Source: Georhizobium profundi
GTDB lineage: Bacteria; Pseudomonadota; Alphaproteobacteria; Rhizobiales; Rhizobiaceae
Length of the DNA stretch: 64,000 nt
Assembly: GCF_003952725.1 (NCBI RefSeq)
Contig: NZ_CP032509.1
Span: 2,752,001 to 2,816,000 of the forward strand
Direction: 5' to 3'
Shown here piece after piece: positions 16,566-25,555 of the stretch. Both the position numbers and the translations under genes were made by a program. Every line of letters begins with the position of its first letter. Within the stretch, counting starts at the first letter, position 1. Below the pieces are notes generated by a model. The model made no database searches. It was not told where the DNA came from and saw only the letters and a program-made list of their open reading frames with translations.

Positions 16566-16581
16566 TTAAGAACGGGTTAAC
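16566..16581 (+). promoter_or_regulatory. Perfect CtrA-type binding box
   Basis: TTAA at 16566-16569, a 7-base spacer, TTAA at 16577-16580 and C at 16581 match the alphaproteobacterial CtrA consensus TTAA-N7-TTAAC. It lies between a TTG-started gamma-carbonic anhydrase gene (31 bases away, minus strand) and an orphan membrane-anchored protein gene (82 bases away, plus strand). Which of them it controls cannot be decided from the sequence. Confidence 0.65.
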
Positions 16582-16662
16582 CCTGTTGGCGCAAGCCTTG
16601 AAGCAGCTTCGCATCTCTCTTCGTCGATTCGTTGCGGCGATCAGATGCGCCAGAGAGGCATC

Positions 16663-17403
16663 ATGGCATACGATCAGACCAGACATGAAGGCGAACGCTT
16701 CGAGCCGATCATCACCTCGCGCCTCGTGACACGGTTGATGCTCGGCGTCGCCGCTTTTGCGGCGCTGTCGGCCGCGGCGGCTATCGGCGGGCGGTGGGTG
16801 GGCGAACGCATCGCCATGGCCGGCCACTCCACATCGACCGAGCTGTTTCGCTCAACGATCGGCGAAGACGTCTTCGATCTGCCGGCCAACGTCATCCGTT
16901 TCGAAAACCAGCGCCACGCAGGACCCAAAGCGAGCCTTGATCTCTACTTCCGCTGGCCGGACATGCAGGGCTATTCAGCAGATACGCGCGATGACTTTAA
17001 CGCCGTTGACGGAACCAGCGCGGTCATCTTCGTGTCGCTCACACCGCAGATCATGTCCAAGGACATGTCCGGCCGCTATGCGCCGATCTACAGCCACCTC
17101 GTCGAAGGAGCAGCGGAACCCGGCCCGTCGGGACTTTCCGTCCACAAGCTGACGCATGTGACGGGCTATGCCGGGGAGCTCTTGTACGTGGAGAGTGGGG
17201 CGACTGGGGACCCCTATGTCGTTCGGTGCCTGGACGACACCGATGCGTCCAGCTTCGGTCTTACCACGACGGCTTGCCAGCGCGATATCCTGATCGGCGG
17301 CGACACGTCGGTGCTCTACCGATTCCCAGCGACACTCCTGCCGGAATGGCATTCGGTGGAGGTGGCAGTGCGCCAATATCTGGATGTCGCACTGCAGGAT
17401 TGA
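16663..17403 (+). CDS. Membrane-anchored orphan protein of the Rhizobiales type
   Basis: A 246-residue protein I recognise only as a rhizobial-type hypothetical. A single helix at about residues 22-45 follows a short polar N-terminus, so most of the protein should be periplasmic; it contains two cysteines in VRCLDDT and TTACQRD. No catalytic motif is evident. The frame opens at 16645, but the ATG at 16663 follows AGAGAGG and is preferred. It stands alone on its strand behind a CtrA-type box, which suggests cell-cycle-linked expression. Confidence 0.75.
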   Translation: MAYDQTRHEGERFEPIITSRLVTRLMLGVAAFAALSAAAAIGGRWVGERIAMAGHSTSTELFRSTIGEDVFDLPANVIRFENQRHAGPKASLDLYFRWPDMQGYSADTRDDFNAVDGTSAVIFVSLTPQIMSKDMSGRYAPIYSHLVEGAAEPGPSGLSVHKLTHVTGYAGELLYVESGATGDPYVVRCLDDTDASSFGLTTTACQRDILIGGDTSVLYRFPATLLPEWHSVEVAVRQYLDVALQD

Positions 17404-17459
17404 GATCGCATCAGCCGCGCGTTCGGTCCTCAGACCGGCCGGCACGGCTCACTTCTTGA

Positions 17460-17663
17460 TCACAGATCGACGTCGAGGATCGCCATCGAGAAATTGAAGG
17501 AAAGATCGCCGTCTTCGTCGTCGCGGAAAACGACGCCCAGGAACTCGTCACCGATATAGACCTCGGCGGAGTCGTCTTTTCGTGGACGCGCCTTGACCTG
17601 CATGCGGTCGTTGAAGGTGCGCTTGAAATAGGCCTCTAGCTTGCGGATTTCGTCGGGCTTCAA
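17460..17663 (-). CDS. DUF3126 family protein with TTG start
   Basis: A 67-residue cytoplasmic protein of family DUF3126, known from alphaproteobacteria and usually encoded next to cysE, as here. The sequence begins (M)KPDEIRKLEAYFKRTF and ends NFSMAILDVDL, the family's ends. A longer frame exists to 17723, but the family length and the GGAG ribosome site 6 bases upstream point to the TTG at 17663. Function unknown. It is 186 bases downstream of cysE on the same strand. Confidence 0.88.
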   Translation of the reverse strand: MKPDEIRKLEAYFKRTFNDRMQVKARPRKDDSAEVYIGDEFLGVVFRDDEDGDLSFNFSMAILDVDL

Positions 17664-17849
17664 TGGAGGCTCCGTGGCTTGCGGTCGGTGCAATATCGTC
17701 GCCCGCAAATAAGCGCGGCGCAATACGGACCGGAGTTTACAGATGATGGAACCGGCTGCAAATCACGTCATTGCAGTGCCGGTCGTGAACCGGAGCGCTT
17801 GTCGCATGCTGCAAGCCGGGCTGTAAACCCGGATGGCCGAAAAGCATTC

Positions 17850-18671
17850 TTAGATGGAGCCGAGCAGCTGGTCCATCGCGCGCGACGGCTCGTCGCATCC
17901 AGCACTTCCAATGACGCGGGCCGGAACGCCGGCGACGGTCGAGTTTGCCGGAACCGGCTTCAACACCACCGAGCCGGCGGCGATGCGCGAGCAATGGCCG
18001 ATGACGATGTTGCCGAGGATTTTCGCGCCGGCGCCGATGAGCACGCCGTTTTCGATCTTCGGGTGGCGATCGCCGCCCTGCTTACCGGTACCGCCAAGCG
18101 TCACGCCCTGCAGGATAGAGACGTTGTCGCCGACGCGAGCCGTAGCGCCAACGACGAGACCGGTCGCATGATCCAAGAAGATGCCCTTGCCGAACGGAGC
18201 AGCCGGATTGATGTCAGTCTGGAAGACAGCGGACGAGCGGCTTTGCAGATAAAGCGCAAAATCACGGCGTCCTTTGGTCCAGAGCCAATGAGCCAGCCGG
18301 TGCGTCTGGATCGCATGGAAGCCTTTGAAGTAAAGAACGGGTTCGATGAACCGGTCGCAGGCGGGATCGCGATCATACACGGCCTGGATGTCGACCCGCA
18401 GCCAGGATTCCCACTCCCGCCAATCGTCGCGCATTTCGAGAAATGCCTGCCGGATCACGCTCGCTGGCACGTCCGCATGGTCGAGGCGCTCGGAAATCCG
18501 ATGGATCACCGCCTCCTCGAGGCTGCGGGCATTGAGGATGGTGCTGTAGAGAAAGCCCGAAAGAACGGGCTCATTGACGGAGGCCTCTTCGGCTTCCTGG
18601 CGGATCGCGTTCCAGATCGGGTCCATGACCTTGAGGTTGTCGGTCAGTTTCGCATCGCTGCGCGCAGCCAT
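17850..18671 (-). CDS. cysE: Serine O-acetyltransferase
   Basis: A 273-residue enzyme that makes O-acetylserine from serine and acetyl-CoA, the first step of cysteine synthesis; cytoplasmic hexamer. The N-terminal helical domain (1-140) precedes a hexapeptide beta-helix with the active-site histidines in FLDHATG and GGDRHPKIENG. The frame is open for 60 codons upstream, but the ATG at 18671 follows AGAGGAG at good spacing. A small stem (CCGGG 17816-17820 with CCCGG 17828-17832) follows the stop, without a U-tract. Confidence 0.96.
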   Translation of the reverse strand: MAARSDAKLTDNLKVMDPIWNAIRQEAEEASVNEPVLSGFLYSTILNARSLEEAVIHRISERLDHADVPASVIRQAFLEMRDDWREWESWLRVDIQAVYDRDPACDRFIEPVLYFKGFHAIQTHRLAHWLWTKGRRDFALYLQSRSSAVFQTDINPAAPFGKGIFLDHATGLVVGATARVGDNVSILQGVTLGGTGKQGGDRHPKIENGVLIGAGAKILGNIVIGHCSRIAAGSVVLKPVPANSTVAGVPARVIGSAGCDEPSRAMDQLLGSI

Positions 18672-18840
18672 GGACGGCTCCTCTCGCAAAGTGGCTCCAG
18701 CCGCAAACATAGTGGACTGAACGCCTGACTTAAATGGGGTGTTGGTACTATGCAGATTCAAGATGAAATTTTCGCGTTCGCTGAAAGCTGCGCACGCAGT
18801 TCGGAGATGTCGCTTATCGCATAGCCCGCTTGGATGCAGG

Positions 18841-19722
18841 TTACGACGCAACCGCCGTTTCTTCCAGCAAAAAGCCGATCACCGCGTCGGTGAACGCATC
18901 GTTTCTGTCGCCGGCAACCATGTGTCCCGCTCCCAGAACGTCGACATAGCGCGCATGCGGCACGGCCGTCAGAAACTCCGCGACCGCGTCCTCCGTGACC
19001 AGCTCCGATTGTCGGCCGCGAACGAGCAGCGTCGGCACCTTGAGCTTCGCAACGATCAAATCCAGTTCGGCCTCGACCGATGCGCGCTCGAAATTCACCG
19101 GGCGCGGACCAGCCATGAAGGCCGGGTCCCAGTGCCAGCGATATCGTCCGTCGTCGCTGCGTCGCAGGTTCTTTGCGAGCCCGGACATGGAGGCCGGTTT
19201 GCGTCGCGCGGGCAGATAAGCGCTGATGGCGGCGGCTGCCTCCTCGAGCGTCGCAAACCCTTCGCCCATGCGCTCGCCCATGAAGCCGTGGATGCGTCGA
19301 ATTCCGTCGGGATCCATGCGCGGGGTCACGTCGACGAGGACGAGGCCACCGAGCAGATCATGATCCGCCCTGCCCTCCGCCAGCAGCGAAGCAAGCCCGC
19401 CAAGCGATGCCCCGACCACGATCGGACGCCGACCAGACTGTCGTTCCATGTCCCGGCAGACGGCCGCAAGGTCGGCGGCGAAATCATAGAAGGCGTAAGC
19501 CTTGGAGCCGACCCAGGCGCTGTCGCCATGGCCGCGCTGGTCCATCGCGATAGCGGTGAAGCCGGCGTTGGCCAATGCACGCGCCGTGCCGCGCCAGGCG
19601 TGCCGCGTCTGTCCGCCGCCATGAACGAGGAGGACGGGCGGATGAGCAGATTTGGCACTGGGCTCGTAAAGGTCGGCGACGATGCGATTGCCTTCGACGC
19701 CTTCAAACGCGATCGTCTTCAA
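18841..19722 (-). CDS. Alpha/beta-fold hydrolase (first of a coupled pair)
   Basis: A 293-residue alpha/beta hydrolase. The oxyanion segment HGGG follows PVLLV, the nucleophile elbow is GASLGG, and the catalytic histidine is in GAGHMVAGD. The start is a TTG at 19722 that overlaps the TGA of the upstream hydrolase as TTGA, with AAGG six bases before it; translation is therefore probably coupled. Substrate unknown. The two proteins are similar in fold but not near duplicates. Confidence 0.88.
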   Translation of the reverse strand: MKTIAFEGVEGNRIVADLYEPSAKSAHPPVLLVHGGGQTRHAWRGTARALANAGFTAIAMDQRGHGDSAWVGSKAYAFYDFAADLAAVCRDMERQSGRRPIVVGASLGGLASLLAEGRADHDLLGGLVLVDVTPRMDPDGIRRIHGFMGERMGEGFATLEEAAAAISAYLPARRKPASMSGLAKNLRRSDDGRYRWHWDPAFMAGPRPVNFERASVEAELDLIVAKLKVPTLLVRGRQSELVTEDAVAEFLTAVPHARYVDVLGAGHMVAGDRNDAFTDAVIGFLLEETAVAS

Positions 19723-20501
19723 ACCGAGCCTTCTTCCGCGAGGAATTTCAGAACGGCGGCTTTGAACACCTTGTCGCCCACCGCGAGCATATGGTCGCGG
19801 TTCGGAATATCGACGCCGCGTGCATTGGGAAGCATGGCGACAAGCTCCTCCGGCGAGCCTGCGATATCGTCCTTGGTGCCGACGCCGACGAGCACCGGCA
19901 TCGTCAGGCGTGACAGCTGCTCGGGCTTTAGTTCCTCGCGCGACGTGATGCAGGCGGCCAGGGCCTTTCGATCGCTTTTCGTCTGTTCGGCAAACGCCCT
20001 GAACATGCGCCCGCGCGCGTGTGTCACGTCGTCGATGCTGTCGGCCAGGAGCGCGTCGGCAATCGGCGTCCAGTCGCCAACGCCCTTGACCAACCCCGCC
20101 GCAAGGCCGCCGAGAACGAGCCGTTTCACCCGCTCCGGCGCGTGGTGCGCAAAAAACGCGGAATTGCGCGCACCCATGGAATAGCCGAACACATGCGCTT
20201 TTTCGATCTCCAGGTGATCGAGCAGAGCCAGCCCATCACCCGCCATGATCGAGGCCGTATAGGCGCTTGGATCATGCGGCTTGTCGCTTTCCCCATGCCC
20301 GCGATTGTCCAGCGCAATGGCGCGATAGCCGGCCTCGGTCAGCGTCTTCACCCATCCCGGATAGACCCAATTGACATGGGCAGTCGATGCGAAACCATGA
20401 ATGAGGAGAATGGGCGCACCCTCGCGCGGCCCTTCGTCCAGATAGGCTAAGGTGAGATCGCCAGATCGAAAGCGATGCATCTGCTTCTTGTCGAGATTCA
20501 T
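19719..20501 (-). CDS. Alpha/beta-fold hydrolase (second of a coupled pair)
   Basis: A 260-residue alpha/beta hydrolase. Visible are HGFAST after ILLI, DNRGHGESDKP (a typical strand-4 turn), the nucleophile elbow GYSMGA and the histidine in NRDHMLAVG. The ATG at 20501 follows AGAGGA; the much longer open frame upstream runs through the divergent zf-CHCC gene and is not coding. First gene of the pair, with the second starting at its stop codon. It diverges from the zf-CHCC gene with a 159-base gap. Confidence 0.88.
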   Translation of the reverse strand: MNLDKKQMHRFRSGDLTLAYLDEGPREGAPILLIHGFASTAHVNWVYPGWVKTLTEAGYRAIALDNRGHGESDKPHDPSAYTASIMAGDGLALLDHLEIEKAHVFGYSMGARNSAFFAHHAPERVKRLVLGGLAAGLVKGVGDWTPIADALLADSIDDVTHARGRMFRAFAEQTKSDRKALAACITSREELKPEQLSRLTMPVLVGVGTKDDIAGSPEELVAMLPNARGVDIPNRDHMLAVGDKVFKAAVLKFLAEEGSV

Positions 20502-20660
20502 GCGGGTCCTCTTTGTTGCGCGGCACACTAGAGGTAGACCCGGCCGACCGGAAGACCTTGCGAGACGACAGCCGCGGCTTTCGCGTGAGAAACGGCTACA
20601 CTTTCGCCGCCGCCCTTTGTATGGTCCGGCGCGCGCAAGAACCGACAAACGGAGTAGAAC

Positions 20661-20906
20661 ATGGCTGGCCACGGCATTCCCCACTTTCAGAACGACGATG
20701 GACATGCCGTCGTGGAAATCGGGGTGAAGGAATTCATGTGCGTGGGCGCAACGCCGCCTTTCGACCATCCGCACGAGTTCCTGGACATGGGCGACGACAA
20801 CGAAAAGGTCTGCCCGTACTGCTCGACGCTCTACCGCTACAACCCGGCTCTCGGCGCCACCGAAACACAGCCTGCGGGCTGCAGCTACGACCGCCAGGCC
20901 GCCTGA
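20661..20906 (+). CDS. Zinc-finger CHCC protein (NDUFS6/Complex I accessory-like)
   Basis: An 81-residue protein of the zf-CHCC family, the bacterial relatives of the mitochondrial Complex I accessory subunit NDUFS6. The zinc ligands are a cysteine in FMCVGAT, the histidine in FDHPHEF and the pair VCPYC; the C-terminal CSYDR adds another cysteine. ATG is preceded by CGGAG. It is followed 15 bases later by the flavin monooxygenase gene. A structural role in NADH dehydrogenase is known for the eukaryotic and some alphaproteobacterial members; here it is inference. Confidence 0.88.
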   Translation: MAGHGIPHFQNDDGHAVVEIGVKEFMCVGATPPFDHPHEFLDMGDDNEKVCPYCSTLYRYNPALGATETQPAGCSYDRQAA

Positions 20907-20921
20907 GGCGGCCGCGGCTTC

Positions 20922-22088
20922 GTGACCCAGCGCCATGCAGCCATTGTCGGAGCCGGCATTGCCGGGCTGACCTCAGCGCTGGCGCTCGCCCGCAAAGGCT
21001 TTACCGTCTCCATCTACGAGCAGGCTGTCGAACTGGCTGAAGTTGGCGCCGGTCTTCAGCTCTCGCCGAACGCGACCAGGCTTTTGGACCGGCTCGGCCT
21101 TGTCGAAAAGCTCACTGACAAATGGCACGAGCCACCTTCGATCGACCTCGTCTCCGGCCTGTCCGGCCGCCATGTGGCGCAAGTACCGGCCGGCGCGAAG
21201 GCGCGTAAACGGTGGGGTGCGCCCTATGCGGTCATTCACCGGGCGGACCTGCAATCGGTTCTGCATCAGGCTGTTCTGGATCACCCCTCGATCGAGTTGC
21301 AGCTGGGTGTGCGGATCGAGGGTGCCGGTGTCGAGGCGGTACGTCGTGACATCGAGGCGCGAAGCGGGCGCTTGCCCGATCTGGTGGTCGGCGCCGACGG
21401 TGTCTGGTCCAGAATGCGCGCAAGTGCTGGTGGTCCAGCAAAGGCCCCGTTCACCGGGCAGATCGCCTGGCGCATGACCCTGCCGCGCGAGTCGATCGGC
21501 TCTCTCTTCGATCCGGACAGGCTCAGCGCCTTCATCGCTCCGCAGACGCATCTCGTCGCCTACCCGCTGAAGTCGCGCGGCACGGTCAATCTCGTGGCCA
21601 TCACCCACGGCGCGGCGATGGAAGCGAATTGGTCCGGCAACGACGCTGCGCGTCACGAGTTGAGCCAGGCTTTCAGCCGCTGGTCCTCACGGCTGACCGG
21701 GCTCTTCGATCGTGCCGAAATGAACGGCCGCTGGCCGATCCATGGATTGTCTGGCCAATACTGGGGCGCCGGGCGCCTGGTGCTGATCGGCGATGCCGCA
21801 CATGCGATGCCACCATATGCCGCGCAAGGGGCAGCAATGGCGATCGAGGATGCCTATGCCCTGGCCTCCCATGTGGCGGGCGATGATCTCGATGCGGGGA
21901 TCGCTGCTTTCATCGCCGCCCGGCGTCCACGCATCGACAAGGTTGCCCGACGCGCCGCCTTCAATCGCTTCGCCTACCATGCGCGAGGCCCGATCAGGCT
22001 CGGGCGAGATATCGTGCTGGCCCTGCGCAAGCCCGACGATCTGGCGGGCGATTTCGACTGGCTCTACGGCGACCGCTCCATCGAGTGA
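20922..22088 (+). CDS. FAD-dependent monooxygenase, salicylate-hydroxylase-like
   Basis: A 388-residue flavoprotein hydroxylase of the group A aromatic monooxygenases. The dinucleotide-binding GAGIAGLTSALALARKG is at the N-terminus, the DG motif appears as VVGADGVWSRMR, and the second FAD site is RLVLIGDAAHAMPPYAAQG. Start is GTG at 20922 with a weak ribosome site; it lies 15 bases after the zf-CHCC gene and is probably cotranscribed. Such enzymes often hydroxylate salicylate, hydroxybenzoates or ubiquinone precursors; the substrate is not clear. Confidence 0.88.
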   Translation: MTQRHAAIVGAGIAGLTSALALARKGFTVSIYEQAVELAEVGAGLQLSPNATRLLDRLGLVEKLTDKWHEPPSIDLVSGLSGRHVAQVPAGAKARKRWGAPYAVIHRADLQSVLHQAVLDHPSIELQLGVRIEGAGVEAVRRDIEARSGRLPDLVVGADGVWSRMRASAGGPAKAPFTGQIAWRMTLPRESIGSLFDPDRLSAFIAPQTHLVAYPLKSRGTVNLVAITHGAAMEANWSGNDAARHELSQAFSRWSSRLTGLFDRAEMNGRWPIHGLSGQYWGAGRLVLIGDAAHAMPPYAAQGAAMAIEDAYALASHVAGDDLDAGIAAFIAARRPRIDKVARRAAFNRFAYHARGPIRLGRDIVLALRKPDDLAGDFDWLYGDRSIE

Positions 22089-22114
22089 CGGCAGCGATTT
22101 TCGGCTCGGTAAGC

Positions 22115-22144
22115 GGCGCGCATCGTCGAAGGACAATGCGCGCC
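22115..22144. terminator. Convergent hairpin between flavin monooxygenase and aapP
   Basis: A perfect 9-base inverted repeat (GGCGCGCAT at 22115-22123 against ATGCGCGCC at 22136-22144) lies in the 64-base gap between convergent genes. There is no strong T-run on either side, so it is a plausible but unproven terminator for both strands. Confidence 0.55.
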
Positions 22145-22152
22145 AACTTTCA

Positions 22153-22941
22153 CTAGTGCAGGATCTGGCTCAGGAAGAGCTTGGTGCGTTCGTGCTGCGG
22201 ATTGTCGAAGAACTCCGCCGGCGCGTTCTGCTCGACGATCTGTCCCTGGTCCATGAAGATCACGCGGTTGGCGACCTGGCGGGCGAAGCCCATTTCGTGC
22301 GTGACGCAGATCATGGTCATGCCTTCTTCGGCAAGGCTCACCATCGTGTCGAGCACTTCCTTGATCATCTCCGGATCGAGCGCGGAAGTGGGCTCATCGA
22401 ACAGCATGATGCGCGGGTTCATGCAGAGTGACCGTGCGATGGCAACGCGCTGCTGCTGGCCGCCCGACAACTGGCCCGGATATTTGTTTGCCTGCTCGGG
22501 GATCTTGACGCGCTCGAGATAGTGCATCGCGATCTCCTCGGCCTTCTTCTTCGGCATCTTGCGAACCCAGATCGGCGCGAGCGTGCAGTTTTCTAGTATC
22601 GTCAGGTGCGGGAAGAGATTGAAGTGCTGGAACACCATGCCGACTTCGCGGCGAACTTCGTCGATCTTCTTCAAATCGTTCGTGAGTTCGATGCCGTCGA
22701 CGACGATCTTGCCCTTCTGGTGCTCTTCCAGACGGTTGATGCAGCGGATCATCGTAGACTTGCCCGATCCTGAAGGACCGGCGACGACGATCCGCTCGCC
22801 ACGCATGACGCGCAAATTGATATCGCGCAGGACATGGAAATCGCCGTACCACTTGTTCATGCCGACGATATCGATGGCGACATCGGTGTCGGAGACTTTC
22901 AACTTGCTCGCGTCGAATTCCTGGGTAGCTGGTTCAGCCAT
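22153..22941 (-). CDS. aapP: General L-amino acid ABC transporter, ATP-binding protein
   Basis: A 262-residue cytoplasmic ATPase of the polar amino acid transporter class. Walker A is GPSGSGKST, the signature is LSGGQQQR, and Walker B is [12 protein letters not shown] followed by the switch histidine in CVTHEMGFA. It is the last gene of aapJQMP, 18 bases after aapM. It energises uptake of a wide range of L-amino acids through the AapQ/AapM channel. Confidence 0.95.
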   Translation of the reverse strand: MAEPATQEFDASKLKVSDTDVAIDIVGMNKWYGDFHVLRDINLRVMRGERIVVAGPSGSGKSTMIRCINRLEEHQKGKIVVDGIELTNDLKKIDEVRREVGMVFQHFNLFPHLTILENCTLAPIWVRKMPKKKAEEIAMHYLERVKIPEQANKYPGQLSGGQQQRVAIARSLCMNPRIMLFDEPTSALDPEMIKEVLDTMVSLAEEGMTMICVTHEMGFARQVANRVIFMDQGQIVEQNAPAEFFDNPQHERTKLFLSQILH

Positions 22942-22959
22942 GATGAATGCCCTTCGAGG

Positions 22960-24111
22960 TTACCGGTGGCTCGTGTCGAGACGGCGCTCCATGTAGAGCG
23001 AATATTTCGACATGCCGAAACAGAAAACGAAATAGACCAGTGCGGCAAAGGCGAAGCCTGTGATCGCGGTTTGCGGTGCTGCCCAATTGGGATCGGCGAA
23101 ATTCAACTGCACGATGCCGAGCAGATCGAAGATACCGATGATCAGAACGAGGCTTGTATCCTTGAACAGGCCGATGAACGTGTTGACGATGCCTGGAATG
23201 ACCATGGTCAACGCCTGCGGCAGAATGATGAGGCGCATCTTCTGCCAATAGGACAGGCCCATTGCATCGGCCGCCTCATACTGACCCTTGGGAATTGCCT
23301 GAAGTCCGCCGCGAATGACTTCGGCCATATAGGCGGATGCGAAGAAGGCTACGCCCACCAGGGCACGCAACAGCTTATCGAATGTCACGCCATCCGGCAG
23401 GAACAGCGGTAGCATCACCGACGACATGAACAGGATGGTGATGAGCGGCACGCCGCGCCAGAACTCGATGAAGACGATCGACGCATATTTGACGAATGGC
23501 AGATGCGACCGGCGCCCAAGAGCGAGCAACACGCCGAGCGGCAGCGACACGACGATGCCGACGATGGCAACGACGAGCGTCACCAGGAGGCCGCCCCAGA
23601 GATCGGTGCGAACCGGCCGCAGACCGAACTGGCCGGTGAGCAGGATGAACGCGATGATCGGAAAGACGACCAGCAGGAAGATCGCATTGAACTTCTTGTA
23701 CGGAACGGACGGAATGGCCAACGGAACGAGCGAGACAATCAAGAGGATCGCCGTCAGGTCCACGCGCCAGCGCTCGTCGATCGGGTAGCGGCCATACATG
23801 AATTGCGCGAATTTGGCATCGACGAAGGCCCAGCAGGCGCCCCGTCCTTCGCCAAGGCAAGCCTCACGGTTCGAGCCATCCCAGACCGCGCTGAAGAAAG
23901 CCCAGTTGAGGAGCGGCGGCAGGATCCAGGCCAGGAACAGGGCCATCAGGATCGTCAGGATGGTGTCCTTCGGAGTCGCGAAGAGATTGACCTTGAGCCA
24001 GTGGCCAAGCCCGCCTTCGCGTACCGGAGGTGCCTCGCTCTTCAGAAAATCGTTGCGAACAAAAGCCAGCCTCGTGGTGGCGACATCGGTTTCTGCGTGG
24101 GTGTCAGACAT
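22960..24111 (-). CDS. aapM: General L-amino acid ABC transporter permease AapM
   Basis: A 383-residue inner-membrane permease of the His/Glu/Gln/Arg family. The N-terminal region of about 170 residues with extra hydrophobic segments precedes the core permease domain; the cytoplasmic EAA-type loop is seen as [20 protein letters not shown]. Long AapQ/AapM permeases with extended N-terminal halves are characteristic of the Aap/Bzt systems. It follows aapQ by 19 bases. Confidence 0.94.
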   Translation of the reverse strand: MSDTHAETDVATTRLAFVRNDFLKSEAPPVREGGLGHWLKVNLFATPKDTILTILMALFLAWILPPLLNWAFFSAVWDGSNREACLGEGRGACWAFVDAKFAQFMYGRYPIDERWRVDLTAILLIVSLVPLAIPSVPYKKFNAIFLLVVFPIIAFILLTGQFGLRPVRTDLWGGLLVTLVVAIVGIVVSLPLGVLLALGRRSHLPFVKYASIVFIEFWRGVPLITILFMSSVMLPLFLPDGVTFDKLLRALVGVAFFASAYMAEVIRGGLQAIPKGQYEAADAMGLSYWQKMRLIILPQALTMVIPGIVNTFIGLFKDTSLVLIIGIFDLLGIVQLNFADPNWAAPQTAITGFAFAALVYFVFCFGMSKYSLYMERRLDTSHR

Positions 24112-24130
24112 GATTTTTCCCGCTCGCCAA

Positions 24131-25330
24131 TCAGCGTTCGACCAGCGCGACGCGCGAGTTGAACCAGTTCATGAAGGCCGATGTCAGCAACGACAGCGTC
24201 AGGTAGACGATCATGGTGATCGAAATCACTTCCACCGCCTGCCCCGTCTGGTTCGCGACCGTACCCGAGAAGACCGAGACGAGGTCGGGATAGCCGACGG
24301 CAATGGCCAGCGACGAATTCTTCGTCAGGTTGAGATACTGGCTGGTCAGCGGTGGGATGATGACGCGCAGCGCCTGCGGAATGATGACGAGCCGCATCGT
24401 GGTGTTGGGACGCAGGCCCAGCGAAAACGCCGCCTCGGTCTGGCCCTTGGACACGGCGAGAATACCAGCACGCACGATTTCGGCGATAAATGCCGCCGTA
24501 TAGAGCGAGAGACCAAGAAGAAGTGCCATGAATTCCGGACGGATCGTGGTGCCGCCGCTGAAGTTGAAGCCCGACAGCTCGGGATATTCTGCCGTGAAAG
24601 GAACACCCAAGACGAAGAGCACGACGAGCGGCACACCGATGATCAGGCCCAGCGCAACGCGGATCGTCGGGAAAATCTGGCCGGTGGCCATCTGGCGCTT
24701 CTTGGCCCAGCGCGCGATCACGACTGCGACCGCAATGCCGATGGCGATCGAGGCGTAGAAGATTGAGGCGCCAGCCTCCGCGAGATAGTGCGGCATGATC
24801 AAGCCGCGATTGTTCAGGAAGACCGAGCTGTTGAACATCTCGATCGAGCCACGCGGCGCCGGCAGCGCCGACAGGACAGCCTTGTACCAGAACAACAGTT
24901 GCAACAGCAGCGGTATGTTGCGCAGCGTCTCGACATAGACTTCAGCGACCTTGCGGACGAGGAAGTTCTTGGAAAGCCGCGCAATGCCAACGATGAAACC
25001 GAGGATGGTGGCGAAGAAAATGCCGATCGCGGCGACGAAGATCGTATTCGTCAAGCCGACGAAGAAAGCCTGTCGATAGGTGGAATTTGCCGTGTAGGGA
25101 ATCAGCGACTGGCCGATATCGAAACCCGCACGATTGTTGAGAAATCCGAATCCCGTGGCGATGCCAGCCCGCGCCAGGTTGTTGGCTGCGTTGGTGACAC
25201 CAGAATAGACCAGATAAATAATGAACAGCGCCAAAAGCACCTGAAAGACGACCCCGCGAATGACAGGATCGTAGAACAGAGATGCGCGTGCAGGCTGCGA
25301 TGCGCTGGAATCAATCGTCGCAATTGTCAT
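24131..25330 (-). CDS. aapQ: General L-amino acid ABC transporter permease AapQ
   Basis: A 399-residue inner-membrane permease, partner of AapM. The EAA loop is [20 protein letters not shown], and the long periplasmic insertion between the first helices ([20 protein letters not shown]) is typical of AapQ. I start at the ATG at 25330 rather than the frame's first ATG at 25363 because it gives the usual N-terminus. It lies 225 bases after aapJ, with a strong hairpin in the gap. Confidence 0.94.
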   Translation of the reverse strand: MTIATIDSSASQPARASLFYDPVIRGVVFQVLLALFIIYLVYSGVTNAANNLARAGIATGFGFLNNRAGFDIGQSLIPYTANSTYRQAFFVGLTNTIFVAAIGIFFATILGFIVGIARLSKNFLVRKVAEVYVETLRNIPLLLQLLFWYKAVLSALPAPRGSIEMFNSSVFLNNRGLIMPHYLAEAGASIFYASIAIGIAVAVVIARWAKKRQMATGQIFPTIRVALGLIIGVPLVVLFVLGVPFTAEYPELSGFNFSGGTTIRPEFMALLLGLSLYTAAFIAEIVRAGILAVSKGQTEAAFSLGLRPNTTMRLVIIPQALRVIIPPLTSQYLNLTKNSSLAIAVGYPDLVSVFSGTVANQTGQAVEVISITMIVYLTLSLLTSAFMNWFNSRVALVER

Positions 25331-25506
25331 TGTGTCTCGCTTCCCGCTGCTTGCCGGAGGCAACAGGTTTGTCCGAAGACCGACTCTTCAGCGTTTCGAC
25401 CTTGCTCGACGCAATCGTCGCCAGGTTGATCCACCAATACAAACACAGGACGTGAAGCAGGCTGCACTCTCATCGTACAGACCCACAACCCTATCCTGAT
25501 GCCAAA

Positions 25507-25540
25507 AGCGGTTCCGCGGCTTTGATACCGCGGAACCGCT
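25507..25540 (-). terminator. Hairpin between aapJ and aapQ
   Basis: A perfect 13-base inverted repeat (AGCGGTTCCGCGG at 25507-25519, CCGCGGAACCGCT at 25528-25540) with an 8-base loop, 15 bases past the aapJ stop. Only TTTT follows on the minus strand, so it probably stabilises the aapJ mRNA and partly terminates, giving excess binding protein. Confidence 0.75.
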
Positions 25541-25555
25541 GAGCTGGTTCCGGTC

